DNA of 64,000 bases from Euonymus europaeus. Taxonomy: Eukaryota > Streptophyta > Magnoliopsida > Celastrales > Celastraceae. Shown piece by piece: positions 35,256 through 47,349 of this stretch. The translations under genes were made by a program, and so were the position numbers. The stretch is from contig OY756961.1 of the NCBI GenBank assembly GCA_963580455.1, forward strand, positions 6,181,001-6,245,000. Reading direction: 5' to 3'. Each line of letters opens with the position of its first letter. Position 1 is the stretch's first letter. Under the pieces are notes generated by a model, which saw nothing but the letters and a program-made list of their open reading frames with translations, searched no databases and was not told the origin of the DNA.

Positions 35256-35505
35256 ATTATTTTCCGGTGCAGTTGCTAAATCTGTGCAATTTCCCCTTCA
35301 TGTGTGGTTACCAGATCCCATGGAAGGGCCGACTCCTATTTCAGCTCTCATAGGCATTTCTCTTGTTGCTCGCCTTCTTCATCTTTTCTTATTCATACAT
35401 ACCTTATGCTATGAATTTAATAGCCTTAATAGGTATATTAACGTCACTATTAGGAGCTACTTTAGCTCTTGCTCAAAGTTTAGCCTATTCTACAAAATTA
35501 TATTG
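35256..35505 (+). pseudogene. ndhF: Nuclear copy of part of plastid ndhF (NUPT)
   Basis: The segment encodes [20 protein letters not shown] and then GPTPISALI, which is the strongly conserved core of the NDH-complex subunit NdhF in chloroplast DNA. It continues, after a short deletion, with LVARLL, and in a shifted frame with [24 protein letters not shown] sequence, then LAYST. Deletions and frame changes (about 35361 and about 35478) break the reading frame. This is a plastid gene in a nuclear setting between a GCK gene and MITEs, with no neighbouring plastid genes, so it is a plastid-to-nucleus transfer relic of about 250 bp. Confidence 0.85.
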
Positions 35506-36132
35506 ACAAAGAATATCTGAATCTGTTAAAAGTTATTCTCTGAGGTGGGGAAGTTGAATCTGTTGATGAACAGAAACCTCAGTAGTGTCTGAAGCGACAT
35601 TCATGTTTTGATAATCTTCACCGTTTTTGGGTGGTTGATGATGTGAAATTTTCCTCTTTTATCTGTCAATAATACTTGTGGGAAAGATGTTTCTGGTGTG
35701 TATAGTGTATGCTATTGGGTTAAGTTTTTATCTTTTGGCTTGGGGACATTTATATGCCAACAATTATGTGGGGTGTTCAGGTTTATTTTGTGCTATAACT
35801 TTCTGCTGAGATGAAATCCTATGGTGAAAAGGGCGCTTTGCAAGATTTTGGCTTATGTTTAATGTCACTCTATGTGGTTTGACAACTTGAAAGTATATTC
35901 AGAACCTAATCTTGTAGATGTAAAAGTCGTTGAAATTTTCGACATTATTGGAGCCCTTAATTGAGGTACTGGTTTCGATCCCACAGTTGGGTTAATAGTG
36001 CAGTTTCGTGACATCTATGATATCAACATCTATATTTGAGTGTCTGCTTATATGCTCAGTGCTGCTTCCTGTTAGTGTTTACATGTGCATGAACAGCTGT
36101 GGCTGGCCGTTACACAAAAAGCTAGTCGCTTA

Positions 36133-36460
36133 GGCTATGCTTGACATTTTATAAAGGTGAGGTTGGGAGGGTTGGGAGATGTTGAGTTGGGTTTTTGAGT
36201 ATCAACTCGTATTTGGGAAACTAAGAGGGTTTAAAAGAGTTTGCTAAAAAATTTATTACGAAAATTATTATAATGTCCTTATTAAAGGGTGAACATCCCT
36301 TAACTTTTGAGGGGTTCATATAATCATATTTGGGGCATTGGGAAGTGTTTGCGAAGCCTTTCGAATCTCATCCATAGTTTTTGGCAAACAAGGATTGAGA
36401 GGGGTTCGCTACGAACCCTACGCCTCCCAACCCCAGTTTCATTGAATGTCAAGCAAGACC
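36133..36460. mobile_element. Tourist-like MITE (copy 2)
   Basis: About 328 bp. The left end is GGCTATGCTTGACATTTTAT and the right end, on the other strand, is GGTCTTGCTTGACATTCAAT, each continuing into an AGGTTGGGAG / CTGGGGTTGGGAG arm. Flanks are TTA (36130-36132 and 36461-36463). It belongs to the same family as 2234-2411. Confidence 0.8.
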
Positions 36461-36563
36461 TTAATGGTGAATACTGATGGGTTAAATACTATTATGTTGA
36501 TGTCATTATGGGGGATTGAGACGTTGCATCTCTAGTTCGTGAAGTGAGTTCTTCAATTCGCAG

Positions 36564-36713
36564 GTTCTCGAGCTGCTATGCCCTATCAACAAGGCAAAGC
36601 TGACTAATCAACTTGATCTCTATCGTAATCGTATAAAGGCCTCGCGCCAGATATTGGTTGCGTTTGATCGGTATCTTGCAACATCACATTGGGAACAACC
36701 GATATATCTGTAG
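36564..36713 (+). other. Possible terminal exon, unassigned
   Basis: After CAATTCGCAG an open frame of 49 codons reads VLELLCPINKAKLTNQLDLY, then RNRIKASRQILVAFDRYLAT and a short tail to TAG. The composition is protein-like (amphipathic, helical). No upstream exon or family could be assigned. Confidence 0.25.
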
Positions 36714-37807
36714 CTTTCCGCATAGAAAGACGTCAAGAAAGCTTGAATAAGAATAGTTGATTCAATAGCTGCGGTTAGATAGTGATACTGGCGATTCAGC
36801 CTTGTGCAGACTAATCATTCATATATAACCGTACCCTCTTCCTTGACCGAGGCTCGGGGCTGGCTGTGTTACCCAGCGGAGTAACCATGCATCGACAAGA
36901 AACTTCAAATACTTTTTTTTTTTTTTGTCTCCTTGTTGCTAATCATGGTTCTTCCTTGCTAATTACGTTTTATGTTTGTGAATTACTGGTTAATTAATTT
37001 GTCCCAACAGGAGTATTGTTTTGCTAATGTTGGAGTTTCGATCTCTGTGTTATTGTTATGTGGTTTAAGCTTTTGGGTTTTCAAGTCTGGGCCTTTAATG
37101 GGCTGGGTTTTATGATCATTTACATGGACCTGGATAATGGGAATGGCCCTGTTTATTATATAAAGCCCAATCTAAATCCATTCAATGCCCTATGATAGTG
37201 ATGGTTTAAAAAGTATGAACAGTACTTACTGGTTTGTTTATTGAGTTTTTTTCAAACAATATCCCCTTTCCAACCTTCATCATTTCATTGATAACAACAA
37301 AGACGTTTTTGGATTTCAAATGTGATAACAACAAAGACGTTTTTGGATTTCAAATGTGATAACAACACTTCTTATAGTTCTATCAAATTTTTTTGACAAA
37401 TATTGCCCGCACGTGTGTCTTGGACAGCACGTGTGTCGAGTGGAGTGGCCCCCAACTCGAAAAGAAATTGTTCCACCAGAAATTAGGCGCAGTGAATTTA
37501 TGGGATAAATCTCCACCTCAATGATTGCTCGATGTTGAAAATAAAAATAAATGCTAATAAAAACTACAAATAAAAAAGATAGGTTTAAAGTTTTTGAATT
37601 ACTTGATCATGTTGTAAAAGAGAAGGAAATTGCAATGACATATTGGGATGATATAGCACATTAGACCATGGATGAGAGATTGCCTGGGTGGGTAGTAGAT
37701 CGAGGAGCACAGTGAAGCAGGTCATGTCTTCCAATATCACTTGCCCATCGTTGTATGCTTTATTAGAGAAGTCAACCGTTAAAGTGAAGATCAACCTGAC
37801 CCAGAGT
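36714..37807. other. No gene; includes a 34-bp tandem repeat
   Basis: Bases 37289-37366 contain two perfect copies plus a third partial copy of a 34-bp unit starting TGATAACAACAAAGACG. A minus-strand frame at 37851-37585 (SNKAYNDGQVILEDMTCF) looks somewhat protein-like but I cannot assign it. The rest is spacer. Confidence 0.45.
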
Positions 37808-39639
37808 GATAGAGAGTGAATCTGTAGCCAAGACGTTTTCAAGGGTTTCAATAGTTTTTGATTGTTAGGTGAGAGAGAGAGAGAGAGAGTTAATATATTA
37901 AACTAGAAAATATACTAATTAATCCACCATTGGATGTGGACGTTCAATACTGGCTGTTTTAATTTTAACACAGCAGCCCTCCGGAATCCTCTATAGTTCA
38001 ATAAATTTTTCTAGACAAATATTGGTTTCGTCGTTGTTTTTTATTATTATCCGAGAACGGTATCTATTGAGGAAAAATTTCACTATGGGAGGGTGTGTGC
38101 GCTTGTGCTTGTGTTAGGCCTGGACCCAATTTGGCCATCAGTCTGTGACGAGTTCCTATAGGTCATTGGCTTGTAGGATATTGGCAAGATAAATTAAAAT
38201 AAATCACGACCTTCTAGTCGCTTCACACTTTAACCTTATGAAATGTGGGAGAGACACCACTAATAAACTTATCATTTGGACATTCAACATGTGCCTAAAT
38301 TTTGAATCATAAGTCCATGCATACAAAAAAAATTATTAGGTTGAGTCAAAGCCTATGAGTGGGCATTACTCCCAGTGGGATCAAGTTCAAAAAATTTCAA
38401 ATCTACGTGATTTAAACCTAAGAGAGATTTACCACAAGATCCACAACGCTACCACTTTTTCTTAATTTATTTCTTTTTTTACAGACGAACAATTTGCTTT
38501 TGTTTTTTTCTTTTGGGATTATGGCAGGATTCAAGGACCTGTCTACCCGTTCGCGTCGTCGACATGCATGTAGAATATCAGTGGTAGGTTATATAATGCA
38601 GAGACGAGTCGAACTCGAGTCCTTCAATCAAATCACTGGAGGATCGCAATGGAGGAAGAATTAACAGGTCACAACGTGGCACTCCATGAACCGTTGAAAA
38701 AACAAGATAACATCATCGATAGAGAGTGAATGTGTATGTTGTAGATCGGCCAAGACGTTTTCAAGGGTTTCAATAGTTTTTGATTGTTAGGTGAGAGAGA
38801 GAGAGAGAGAGTTAATATATTAAATTAGAAAATATACTAATTAATCCACTATTGGATGTGGACGTTCAATACTGGCCGTTTTAATTTTAACACAACAGGC
38901 CTTCGGAATCCTCTATAGTTCAATAAATTTTTCTAGACAAATATTGGTTTCGTCGTTGTTTTTTATTATTATCCGAGAACGGTATCTATTGAGGCAAAAT
39001 TTCACTATGGGAGGGTGTGTGCGCTTGTGCTTGTGTTAGGCTTGGACCCAATTTGGCCATGTGACGAGTTCCTATAGGTCATGGGCTTGTAGGATATTGC
39101 CAAGATAAATTAAAATAAATCACGAGCTTCTAGTCGCTTCACACTTTAACCTTATGAAATGTGGGAGAGACACCACTAATAAACTTATCATTTGGACATT
39201 CAACATGTGCCTAAATTTTGAATCATAAGTCCATGCATATAAAAAAAATTATTAGGTTGAGTCAAAGCCTATGAGTGGGCATTACTCCCAGTGGGATCAA
39301 GTTCAAAAAATTTCAAATCTACGTGATTTAAACCTAAGAGAGATTTACCACAAGATCCACAACGCTACCACTTTTTCTTAATTTATTTCTGTTTTTACAG
39401 ACGAACAATTTGCTTTTGTTTTTTTCTTTTGGGATTAGGGCAGGATTCAAGGATCTGTCTACCCGTTCGCGCCGTCGACATGCAGGTAGAATATCAGTGG
39501 TGGGTTATATAATACAAAGACGAGTCGAACTCGAGTCCTTCAATCAAATCAAATCACTGGAGGGTCGCAATGGAGGAAGAATTAACAGGTGACAACGTGG
39601 CACTCCATGAACCGTTGGAAAAAACAAGATAACGTCATC
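37808..39639. repeat. Direct tandem duplication of about 0.9 kb
   Basis: Unit 1 is 37808-38717 and unit 2 is 38718-39639. The copies share nearly every landmark in order, from GATAGAGAGTGAAT and CAAGACGTTTTCAAGGG at the start, through a (GA)n run, to CACTCCATGAACCGTTG near the end, with scattered substitutions and a few small indels. I see no gene in the unit. Short frames such as 39410-39592 have no domain. Confidence 0.93.
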
Positions 39640-39954
39640 CGAAACGGTCGCTTTATTTTGGACCGTTGAGTCAAGAAAAATCCAAAGTCGTTGGAAACTT
39701 CGTGCCTAAGGAGTAAGGCCATGATCATATTGTCATCGTCATCTTCATTATTATTTAGACCCCACAAGAAAAACGCGTTTTCCTCGAGTACAAGTATACA
39801 ACACAGACACTATACAATATATCTCCATGATGAGAAAATTTTGGATTTTCCCTCGGAAAATTCATAGAAGTTTCCCATCTCTCAAGAAAAACTATGGGTT
39901 CTAGAATGTCGGTCTTTTTTTTCCTGTTTAATTTGATTTCGTTTAATACTACCA

Positions 39955-39991
<37 letters not shown>

Positions 39992-40308
39992 TGAGATTGA
40001 AAGTAAGGGGTGTATCTAGAAGAAATAAATGTTCAAGATGCAAGTTGATATTTGCATGAAATCTACCTAAACTATACTTAACCACTAGAGACTACTCATT
40101 TGTCAACAGGTGATAGGTTATTAGGTTAAAGAAAAGATATGTTAAATATCACAAGACATTATTTTTTCCTTATTTTTCAACTTTCAACATATATGTATTT
40201 ATGTGCATCATGTGTGAGGATGACTTGGGGTTCTTGTCAATTGTCAATTGTCAATAATAATAACTCCATTATGACAAGAAAAACACGTACGTGTGTTTAC
40301 ATTATCAA

Positions 40309-40352
<44 letters not shown>

Positions 40353-40464
40353 TGGATTTTGTAGTGATGTTAATTAGTATGGAAAAAAGAGAGAGTTTCA
40401 GGGAAAACCCGGGTCCTAATGTAGTTTTTTTACAGCAGGGCCCATTGTAAAGACTTTTTAGAGT
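39640..40464. other. No gene; (AT)n microsatellites
   Basis: Long AT dinucleotide runs lie at 39955-39992 and 40311-40349. The open frames running through them are artefacts. Confidence 0.6.
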
Positions 40465-40718
40465 GTTAATTTTTTTTTAAAATTATATTTATATTTTGAT
40501 CGATATTATTATGAAATCAAGTGACACATATTTTTGTTTAAAATAAAAATATCAAATTTAACTCGAAAAATGTATGATTATTTGAACTATTAAATATAAA
40601 CCAAAAGACATTTCATACATTTTTTTGTGTGTAGCATTTTATTTTTATCTGAAACAAAAAAATATCATTAAATTTGTAGTACCGATCAATATATAAATAT
40701 AATTTTTAAAATTTTAAC
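40465..40718. mobile_element. Inverted-repeat MITE (copy 2 of 2)
   Basis: About 254 bp. It begins GTTAATTTTTTTTAAAATTA and ends with the near-inverse ATAATTTTTAAAATTTTAAC. Long imperfect arms of AT-rich sequence contain ATTTATATTTTGATCG and TTTTTGTTT blocks, matching the element at 17064-17296. Confidence 0.55.
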
Positions 40719-41413
40719 AACCTAAAAAAAACCTCAACACCGAAGCCCCGGATTCTCGATTTCTACAATCTCTATTTGCATGTTTACCTTTCTGTTTTCC
40801 CACATAGGCAAACCAAGCATTAATTACGATCTAGGTTTAGCTTCTAGAAGATATAGCAAAGTAGGTACAAGCTTTATACAATTTTATTTATAATTAAGAA
40901 CGTCATATTTATAGTAAATGCCAAATGGGTCTCTCCTCTTGAATTTCACTACATTAGGTAGGTACGGGGAGAATTTACATAGCGTATGTTTAATTGAGCG
41001 TCTACATAGCTTATATTCTGACAGATATATTCTCAACTAAATAGATATATAGAAATATTCATGAAAAATATTTTCTTATAGATACAATATCAAAACTGTA
41101 AATTCACCCATTTGAATTGCTTCAATAGGAGAAGGAAGAAAAGATAAAGAATGCTTAAAGGGTCAAGAAATGACACAAACAAAATACAACCCCAGAAGCA
41201 GCAGCAAATTAAGCTCTTCAATTCCTCTCAAGAGAGACAGCGATGTATATATGAATTTGTGGTGGAATCTTGTTATTGGTTGGTGCACCATGTTTCCATG
41301 CAACAAATCAGGCTTCTTCATTGAATGTTTTTTTGTTTTTTTATTATAATAAAAAACATAAGAGAATACTCTCTCTCCAAACTTTCAATTAAAATTAAAT
41401 GCATATACCATTT
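40719..41413. other. No gene seen
   Basis: AT-rich spacer. It contains a copy of the GCGTCTACATAGCTTATATT...ATATTCTCAAC repeat at 40979-41050. The repeat probably belongs to the same small family as 16305-16400 and 32856-32930. Confidence 0.4.
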
Positions 41414-41600
41414 CTAGAGAGAAATTATTCAATGATCCGGGTGTTATCTTATGTGACACACCTAATAGTGTGATTGACATCAACATGTGTTTTTTCTCTT
41501 ATTTTTTGATTGACATCATTCTCATATGAATATCATTCACAGTCTTGAGTGTGCCATATGAAGATACACCCGGACTATGAAATCATTACTCAATTTCTAG
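41414..41600. mobile_element. Short MITE with imperfect TIRs
   Basis: The left end (41414) reads CTAGAGAGAAATTATTCAAT, then CCGGGTGTTATCTTATGTGA. The right end, on the other strand, reads CTAGAAATTGAGTAATGATT, then CCGGGTGTATCTTCATATGG. About 187 bp in total, without coding capacity. Confidence 0.6.
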
Positions 41601-42254
41601 ATGGTTTCTTGTTTGAGAACAATGTTATTTTCTTATTGCCTGGAAAAACAAGTCCATTCACTGGGTCAATTGGAAGGTCTTGTGTTCGGCTAAAAGGGAA
41701 GGAGGTCTTGGGTTTCGGGCCGCCCGGAGTTATCTACTTTGAATCTCGCCATCCTGGCCAAACAAGGGTGGAGACTGACTAATGATATAGGGTCCCTTGA
41801 CGGCCGAGTTCTGAATGGAAAATATTTTCCTAATGTGAGTTTTTTGACAGTAAATTTGGGATGCAATGGTAGCGATAACGGTTATTTTCTCTCCACTTTC
41901 TAGTCACCCAAACACAAGAATTGGAAAAAAGAGAGAGCATCAGATTCATACAAAAAAGTACCTACTTTTACAACTTTATCACGACCATAAGAACCCTAGA
42001 ACAGTTCACACGTGATACATATTGATCATTAACAGTGTAATAACTAATTCAAAAATATGTTATTACTTGGAGACATCAAACATGTTAACCATCAAGATAT
42101 ATGTATATATATATATATATGTATGTATACATATAACTATTCTCATATACATAAGTCCGCATCCAACGGTTCAAACGGAAGATTGAAGCAAAAAACAATA
42201 ATGTAAAGCAAAAACAAATGTTTACGATTGAGATTTAATTGAGAATAGCTCCCC

Positions 42255-42289
<35 letters not shown>

Positions 42290-43042
42290 CACACACATAT
42301 ACACACATACATATAGAGTTATATGTATATGAGTAGCTTACTACAGAAGATTAAGGCTTGTTCAAGAAACCCTGTACGCGTGTGATTGAAAGTGTCATAT
42401 TATTGCATTACTTTATATAAGGATTGATGAGAGGCATCTATGGCAAAAATTCAGGGAATGTCTCACGTGATTCATGCTCAACATGAGTTTACTTATCTTA
42501 GCTGTATTTCCTCCTACTATAAGCTAAAATGACCTTGCATATGTCATAGTGATGTCATAATTGAATCTAAATTAAACATATAAATTGAAAAAATAATTAT
42601 GAATTCATCCAAGTTAATTATATATTGATGCAATCTATAAAACCATACAAAATTTGAAGTTCGAATTGGGGCAGAAGAGTATAAAAGAAAAATAAAATTG
42701 CAGTATAGTAAATATATATGAAATGAATATACATATATATATATATATATATTTACATGTGAATATGATCATAGACAATCATGGAATCTCGATCTCTTTG
42801 TGTGTATCAACCACTGAAAATGTAATAATTGAAAAGGATATAGAAGTTGCCATGAATCTATACAAAGTGTGTGTGTGTATATATATAATCTGAATCTGAC
42901 CAACAGAAACCTTTCAGAAACTAATTATTAATCAATTAACCATCTAGCTAGCTAGTTGAAACTAGAAAACTCATACTGGTGAAATCACATGCCCTAAAAA
43001 GGAAAAAAATTATAAGAAACAAAGAACAAACTAGTTACACAT
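41601..43042. other. No clear gene; microsatellites
   Basis: A frame ending at 41782 (GRSCVRLKGKEVLGFGPPGV) has higher GC than its flanks and may be a relic of an unknown gene or transposon. (CT)n(AT)n(AC)n runs lie at 42251-42305 and an AT run at about 42730. The last 250 bases are probably the 3' UTR of the NAC gene. Confidence 0.4.
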
Positions 43043-44395
43043 CTAATCCCAAAAGCAATCCAAATCTGCTATAGGGCCAACAGATGGACCTTCAAGATCT
43101 TCATAACCCTTCTTGCTATAACCCGACACCACGGATGATATCTCGGTATTCGTGTTCACATCAGTGCTAATTTCAGTCTCTTGCAACAGGCTAACCATTG
43201 ATTGATTTAATGAGAATTGCTCAACCTTGCAATGTTTGTCATTAATTGCACTGTACCCAGAACCCGAAACACTACTCCTGCCTTGGTAGAAGTAACCAAG
43301 ATTTGGAGATCCATGGAAGGAGGAGAAGATTTCAGGAACTTGAGTGTAAATAGAGTTTGGTGTTGTTTGATAGTTGGAGTTCTGAGGCTGAACAAAGTTT
43401 TGTAGGTAATTCCCATCAGAAAATCTTGACAAAGATGCTGTGTTAATGGACTTGAATTCGTTCTCGCCATGGCCGAATCCCGAGCTAGTTCCGGTGGAGC
43501 AAGGAGGTTCCATTAGAGGTGGTAGTGTAGAGCGATCAAGAAAATGATCATCCCCAAAGGAATTCACCCTTGACATTTCATGAATTGGACTTTTCTTGAG
43601 TCCTCCTGTGCTACTGTTCTTATGGAAAACTCTACAAACAACCCATTCAACCTGAAATAAGGTACATATTCTTCATTTACAAGAAAGCAAACAAAAAAGG
43701 GTAATTTGAGAAACCGAAAGAAACTTGGAAAGAAACCCATGATGGAAATACTCAACATAAACACAAAAGATACAAACTTTATGTATACCTTTGCAGATTT
43801 AGGGAGGTTATAGTAGGAGAATTTTCCTTCAAGTCTATATTCATGCATAACCCAATTGGTTTTTTCTCCTTTTGGTGCTCTTCCTCTGTAGAAAACAAGA
43901 GTCTTCTTCATCCCAACAAGGCAACCTTTACCCTTATAGATCTCCTTATCCTTTCCAGTGGCCTTCCAGTAACCGGATTCCGTCGCTCGATTAGTTCTCA
44001 TTCCTGTTGGGTACTTCCTGTCTCTCTGAAAGAAGAAGTACCATTCCTTCTCCGGCATCTTTGCTTTCTCTGCTCAAACAAACCCACCAAGAATTAGTAA
44101 AATTAGATTGACCCACATAGCTTAATTGACAAAAGGAAAAAAAAAAAACCCAGAAAGGGAAGTCAATCGAAAGTGATCATAAAATGATATTTGGATATGA
44201 AATCTTACTGGGTAAATCCCAAGGTTCGCACTTGTTCATATCAACTTCACCAACAGCACTTGCACTGAAACTGCAATTCATGACCTTCTCTGTAAGATAA
44301 TGAGTTATGATCTCTTCATCTGTTGGGTGGAATCGAAACCCGGGCGGCAAATTGAGGAGGTCGTCTCCTCTGTTCAACACAATACCCTCTTCCAT
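43043..44395 (-). CDS. NAC transcription factor, NAC46/NAC87/ORE1-like group
   Basis: Three minus-strand exons, 44395-44209, 44069-43789 and 43651-43043, join in frame to 358 residues. The N-terminal NAC DNA-binding domain holds all five subdomains: [19 protein letters not shown] (A), [15 protein letters not shown] (B), [20 protein letters not shown] and [13 protein letters not shown] (C), [20 protein letters not shown] and [11 protein letters not shown] (D), and [12 protein letters not shown] (E). The C-terminal half is Ser/Asn-rich activation-type sequence ending LDCFWD, the short acidic-aromatic end typical of this group. These factors regulate leaf senescence, cell death and organ boundaries. 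Intron positions after DLP and after SAK are the usual NAC ones. I see no miR164-like site in the third exon. The gene appears intact. Confidence 0.95.
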
Positions 44396-44605
44396 TCAAT
44401 AGAAAAAACCAGAAATTGAACTAAACCTCTGTGGATATATGTATATATGCACAAAGCAGTAGATGTTTAGATATTTACACACAACAAAAGACTGAAAAGA
44501 GTATGAAGAAAACAGGGAATCTATTAGGTTTGAAAAATTAAAAAGAGAGAGGATTTTGTGTGAAAAATAGCAATTAAGAAAGTAGGACAAAGGGGAAAAG
44601 AGGGT

Positions 44606-44613
44606 CTTAAATA
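44606..44613 (-). promoter_or_regulatory. Possible TATA box of the NAC gene at 43-44 kb
   Basis: The minus strand reads TATTTAAG about 210 bases upstream of the ATG at 44395. It is the best candidate in the region, supported only by position and sequence. Confidence 0.3.
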
Positions 44614-44639
44614 GAGGAGAAGAGAGCTTCTGCTTTGAA

Positions 44640-46850
44640 GAAGGTCCGTAGGCTGCAAGGCACGTCTTGAAGAAGCCTATCACAGAGAGAGAGAGAGTTG
44701 CAATTTTTTAATTTATTTGTTTTTTATAAATTGTTTTATTTATATGTGTGTGGTGTTGGTGGGGCTTCTTTAATCAGATCGAACTTTTTTTATGGGTACT
44801 GATATTCGCTATCTCTAATGAACGCAAACTCGCGTATCGAATTTTTATGCTATAATTTAAATATAATTGTTAAACTCGAATGGATGTGGAACTCTAACGA
44901 GTTAATAATTAATTAAAATAACGCTATTAAATCAAATAAATGTTCAACACATTTATTAATACAGTATAATAATTAATTAGAATAGAAAAATTAATAAAAT
45001 AACTAGATATGGACATGGGTTCCCAAAATCATTTTCCTTTTTTATTTTTTTTAAATCAAAGTTTTAAAATAATATATTAAATGATATTACAATTAATTAT
45101 GTAATAAGACTTAAGAATCAAAATTAATGGTGTTTGTTTCCATAGGCACAGACAGTTGGCTTAAATAGAGACACAAAATAACCATGATGACCAAAAAAAA
45201 CAAAAATCTTCAGTGGGCTTTTAATTGCAATAATTATGAGTTAATTTTTATTATTGAGTTTGTCTTTAATTAATGGTTTGGTGGAGTTTGGTAATCACAC
45301 TTTGTAGACATAATCTCTTCCTCATATGTATTTGTTGATTAATTAGAGTGTTAAACCTAATAACTCCCAAAAGCCATCAATATGATTGATTTATTTATCA
45401 AAAAATATTTAAAATAAAGATATCAAGTTATCAATAATAATTAATTATAGAAATATTTGGTCACATTTTTGTGACAGAAGTGTCTCTATCTTATCTGATT
45501 GCTAAACAAGGAAAAAAGAAGCAGCTTTGATTATGGGAACCAATCATGGGAAACTAATCAAGGATTGCTCATGTCAATGATGTCAAGTAGAAGTCAAAAT
45601 AAATTATTTTTGTAACCTTGAATAATTTGAACATAAAATCAAATTACACACTTATATATAGGTACGACTTAATAGGAACACTTTAAAATCACAACAAACA
45701 CGTCATATTTTTTTAATAATCGAAAATGACACTATATAATTTTATTATTTAAACAATCGATATGAGTCTAAATGAGTTGTCGGGCTCACATGCGTAAAAA
45801 ATTGGGCAAATTTCAAGCCGGCAACCATTCACAGGAATGAGGTGAAATAATTGGATTGACAGTTTGAAATAATTGGACTCAGGACTCATATTTGAAAGTG
45901 TCTATGTGGAATGCGTTGGGTTCAGATAATTAATAAAGGCCCACCTAAAACAAACAGTTATATATAAGAGCAACGACAACGAATAGATATAAATATTTTT
46001 ATTAAATTTATTTTTGGATCTCACCTATATTACATAAAAGTGTAATATAAACATCAATAAAAAATATATTTTATTACAATCACATCAACAAAACATATAT
46101 TTTAATAAATTTTTTATTTCTCATCAGTCAAGCGACTAACTATTAAAAAAAAGGACATATGTGCAACTACCTCTGCATGTAATTAACCACAACATTTGAT
46201 CCAGCATATATGTTTTTCCAGGAAAAATAACCAAACAACCCAAAGATGATGTTTAATAACCATATTATATTATTTTAAAAGTTTCCGTTCACATTATAAT
46301 AAGATATTACAAATATTTTTGCACATTTATTTATTTTGTACATTATAATACATATGTATTTAATATTTAACTATTTTTACATTATCTTGTACTTTTCTCC
46401 TAAATATTTCTTTCTATTTTTCACTAGGAATTAATAATTTATTTTATCATTTTATATATTACATTTTTTTTTTATGTAAAGGCTGAAAGACCTATGAATA
46501 ATTGAGAATCTTCCAATAAAAATATTATTGAATTTCTACACATTATGAATATTACAAAATACGAAATATTTTTAATTACTATTTATATTGAATTCAAACC
46601 CGATTTGGACCCGGTTAATTAAATGAATCGGAGAATTTTTCGATTTAATTACCGGTCCGATTTTCACAACCCTGATTTCTACGGGTACCAAAAGACTTTC
46701 ATTTTAGTAAAGAATAGAGCATTATAATGAATAATTTGTACAAGTCTGAATACTTTTGAACATAAAATCAAATTAAAGTGGAGAATTATAACGTAGAAAC
46801 CAAAGCATCCAGTGAACGCAAAATTGAGAAAGCAAATTCTAGGATTGCCA
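44640..46850. other. No gene seen; very AT-rich spacer
   Basis: Upstream region of the NAC gene. A stretch at 45965-46135 with AGAGCAACGACAACGAATAG and TTTATTTTTGGATCTCACCT resembles a common small plant MITE, but I could not find both ends. Nothing else can be supported. Confidence 0.4.
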
Positions 46851-46897
46851 TTACATTACATATCACAGAAATAGATCATTCAGTCAAATACATCATG

Positions 46898-46903
46898 TTT
46901 TAT
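46898..46903 (-). terminator. Possible poly(A) signal of the EUL lectin gene
   Basis: AATAAA on the minus strand, about 450 bases past the stop codon at 47350. The intervening sequence has no other gene, so this is a plausible 3' end for the lectin mRNA. Confidence 0.3.
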
Positions 46904-47349
46904 TACACCCAGTCATAAGGCGAAGGCGGCCGCAGTAGCAGCTTCACTAGTAACCATACAAACCTTTAACCATAAGGAACAAGAAATGCAAACACAGAGA
47001 ATGACACGATTTTCAGGAAGTCATATAGCCTCGAGCACAAGCACACGATACATCTTTCAGAAAACGGCAACACCATCACAAACATACATCCTGCATTTGT
47101 CATTATGGAAAAAGATTGAGAGAAGATACTGAGTACGAAAAACGAAGAGAAAAGAAAAGAACGATTTTGTTGGCCGAAAATCGTCTCACCCTGTTCTTAA
47201 TTCCATTGTTAAAAAGGAAACGGAAGAAAACTACAGAGGTTTACTTCTAATGACTCGCTAGAGACGGGATAAGAAAGCGGAGAGGTTTCAAAAATGTTTT
47301 ATAAAAACAACAGGCACTAAAGTCGATTGCTTGATTTGCTTCTATTTGG

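Noticed and set aside
37585..37851. Minus-strand frame containing SNKAYNDGQVILEDMTCF
   Set aside because: No start context, no family match, and it overlaps the edge of the tandem duplication. It is left as unassigned sequence.
40139..40450. Frame spanning the AT microsatellite (YIYIYIYI run)
   Set aside because: The frame is produced by the dinucleotide run and has no other support.
41549..41782. Open frame with GRSCVRLKGKEVLGFGPPGV
   Set aside because: Protein-like in composition, but it begins inside a MITE and I could not match it to any family. Not called as a gene.
46921..46950. NotI-like and SpeI-like sites close together (GCGGCCGC and ACTAGT), hinting at cloning vector
   Set aside because: No vector sequence surrounds them, and the flanks are ordinary AT-rich plant DNA in the lectin 3' region.
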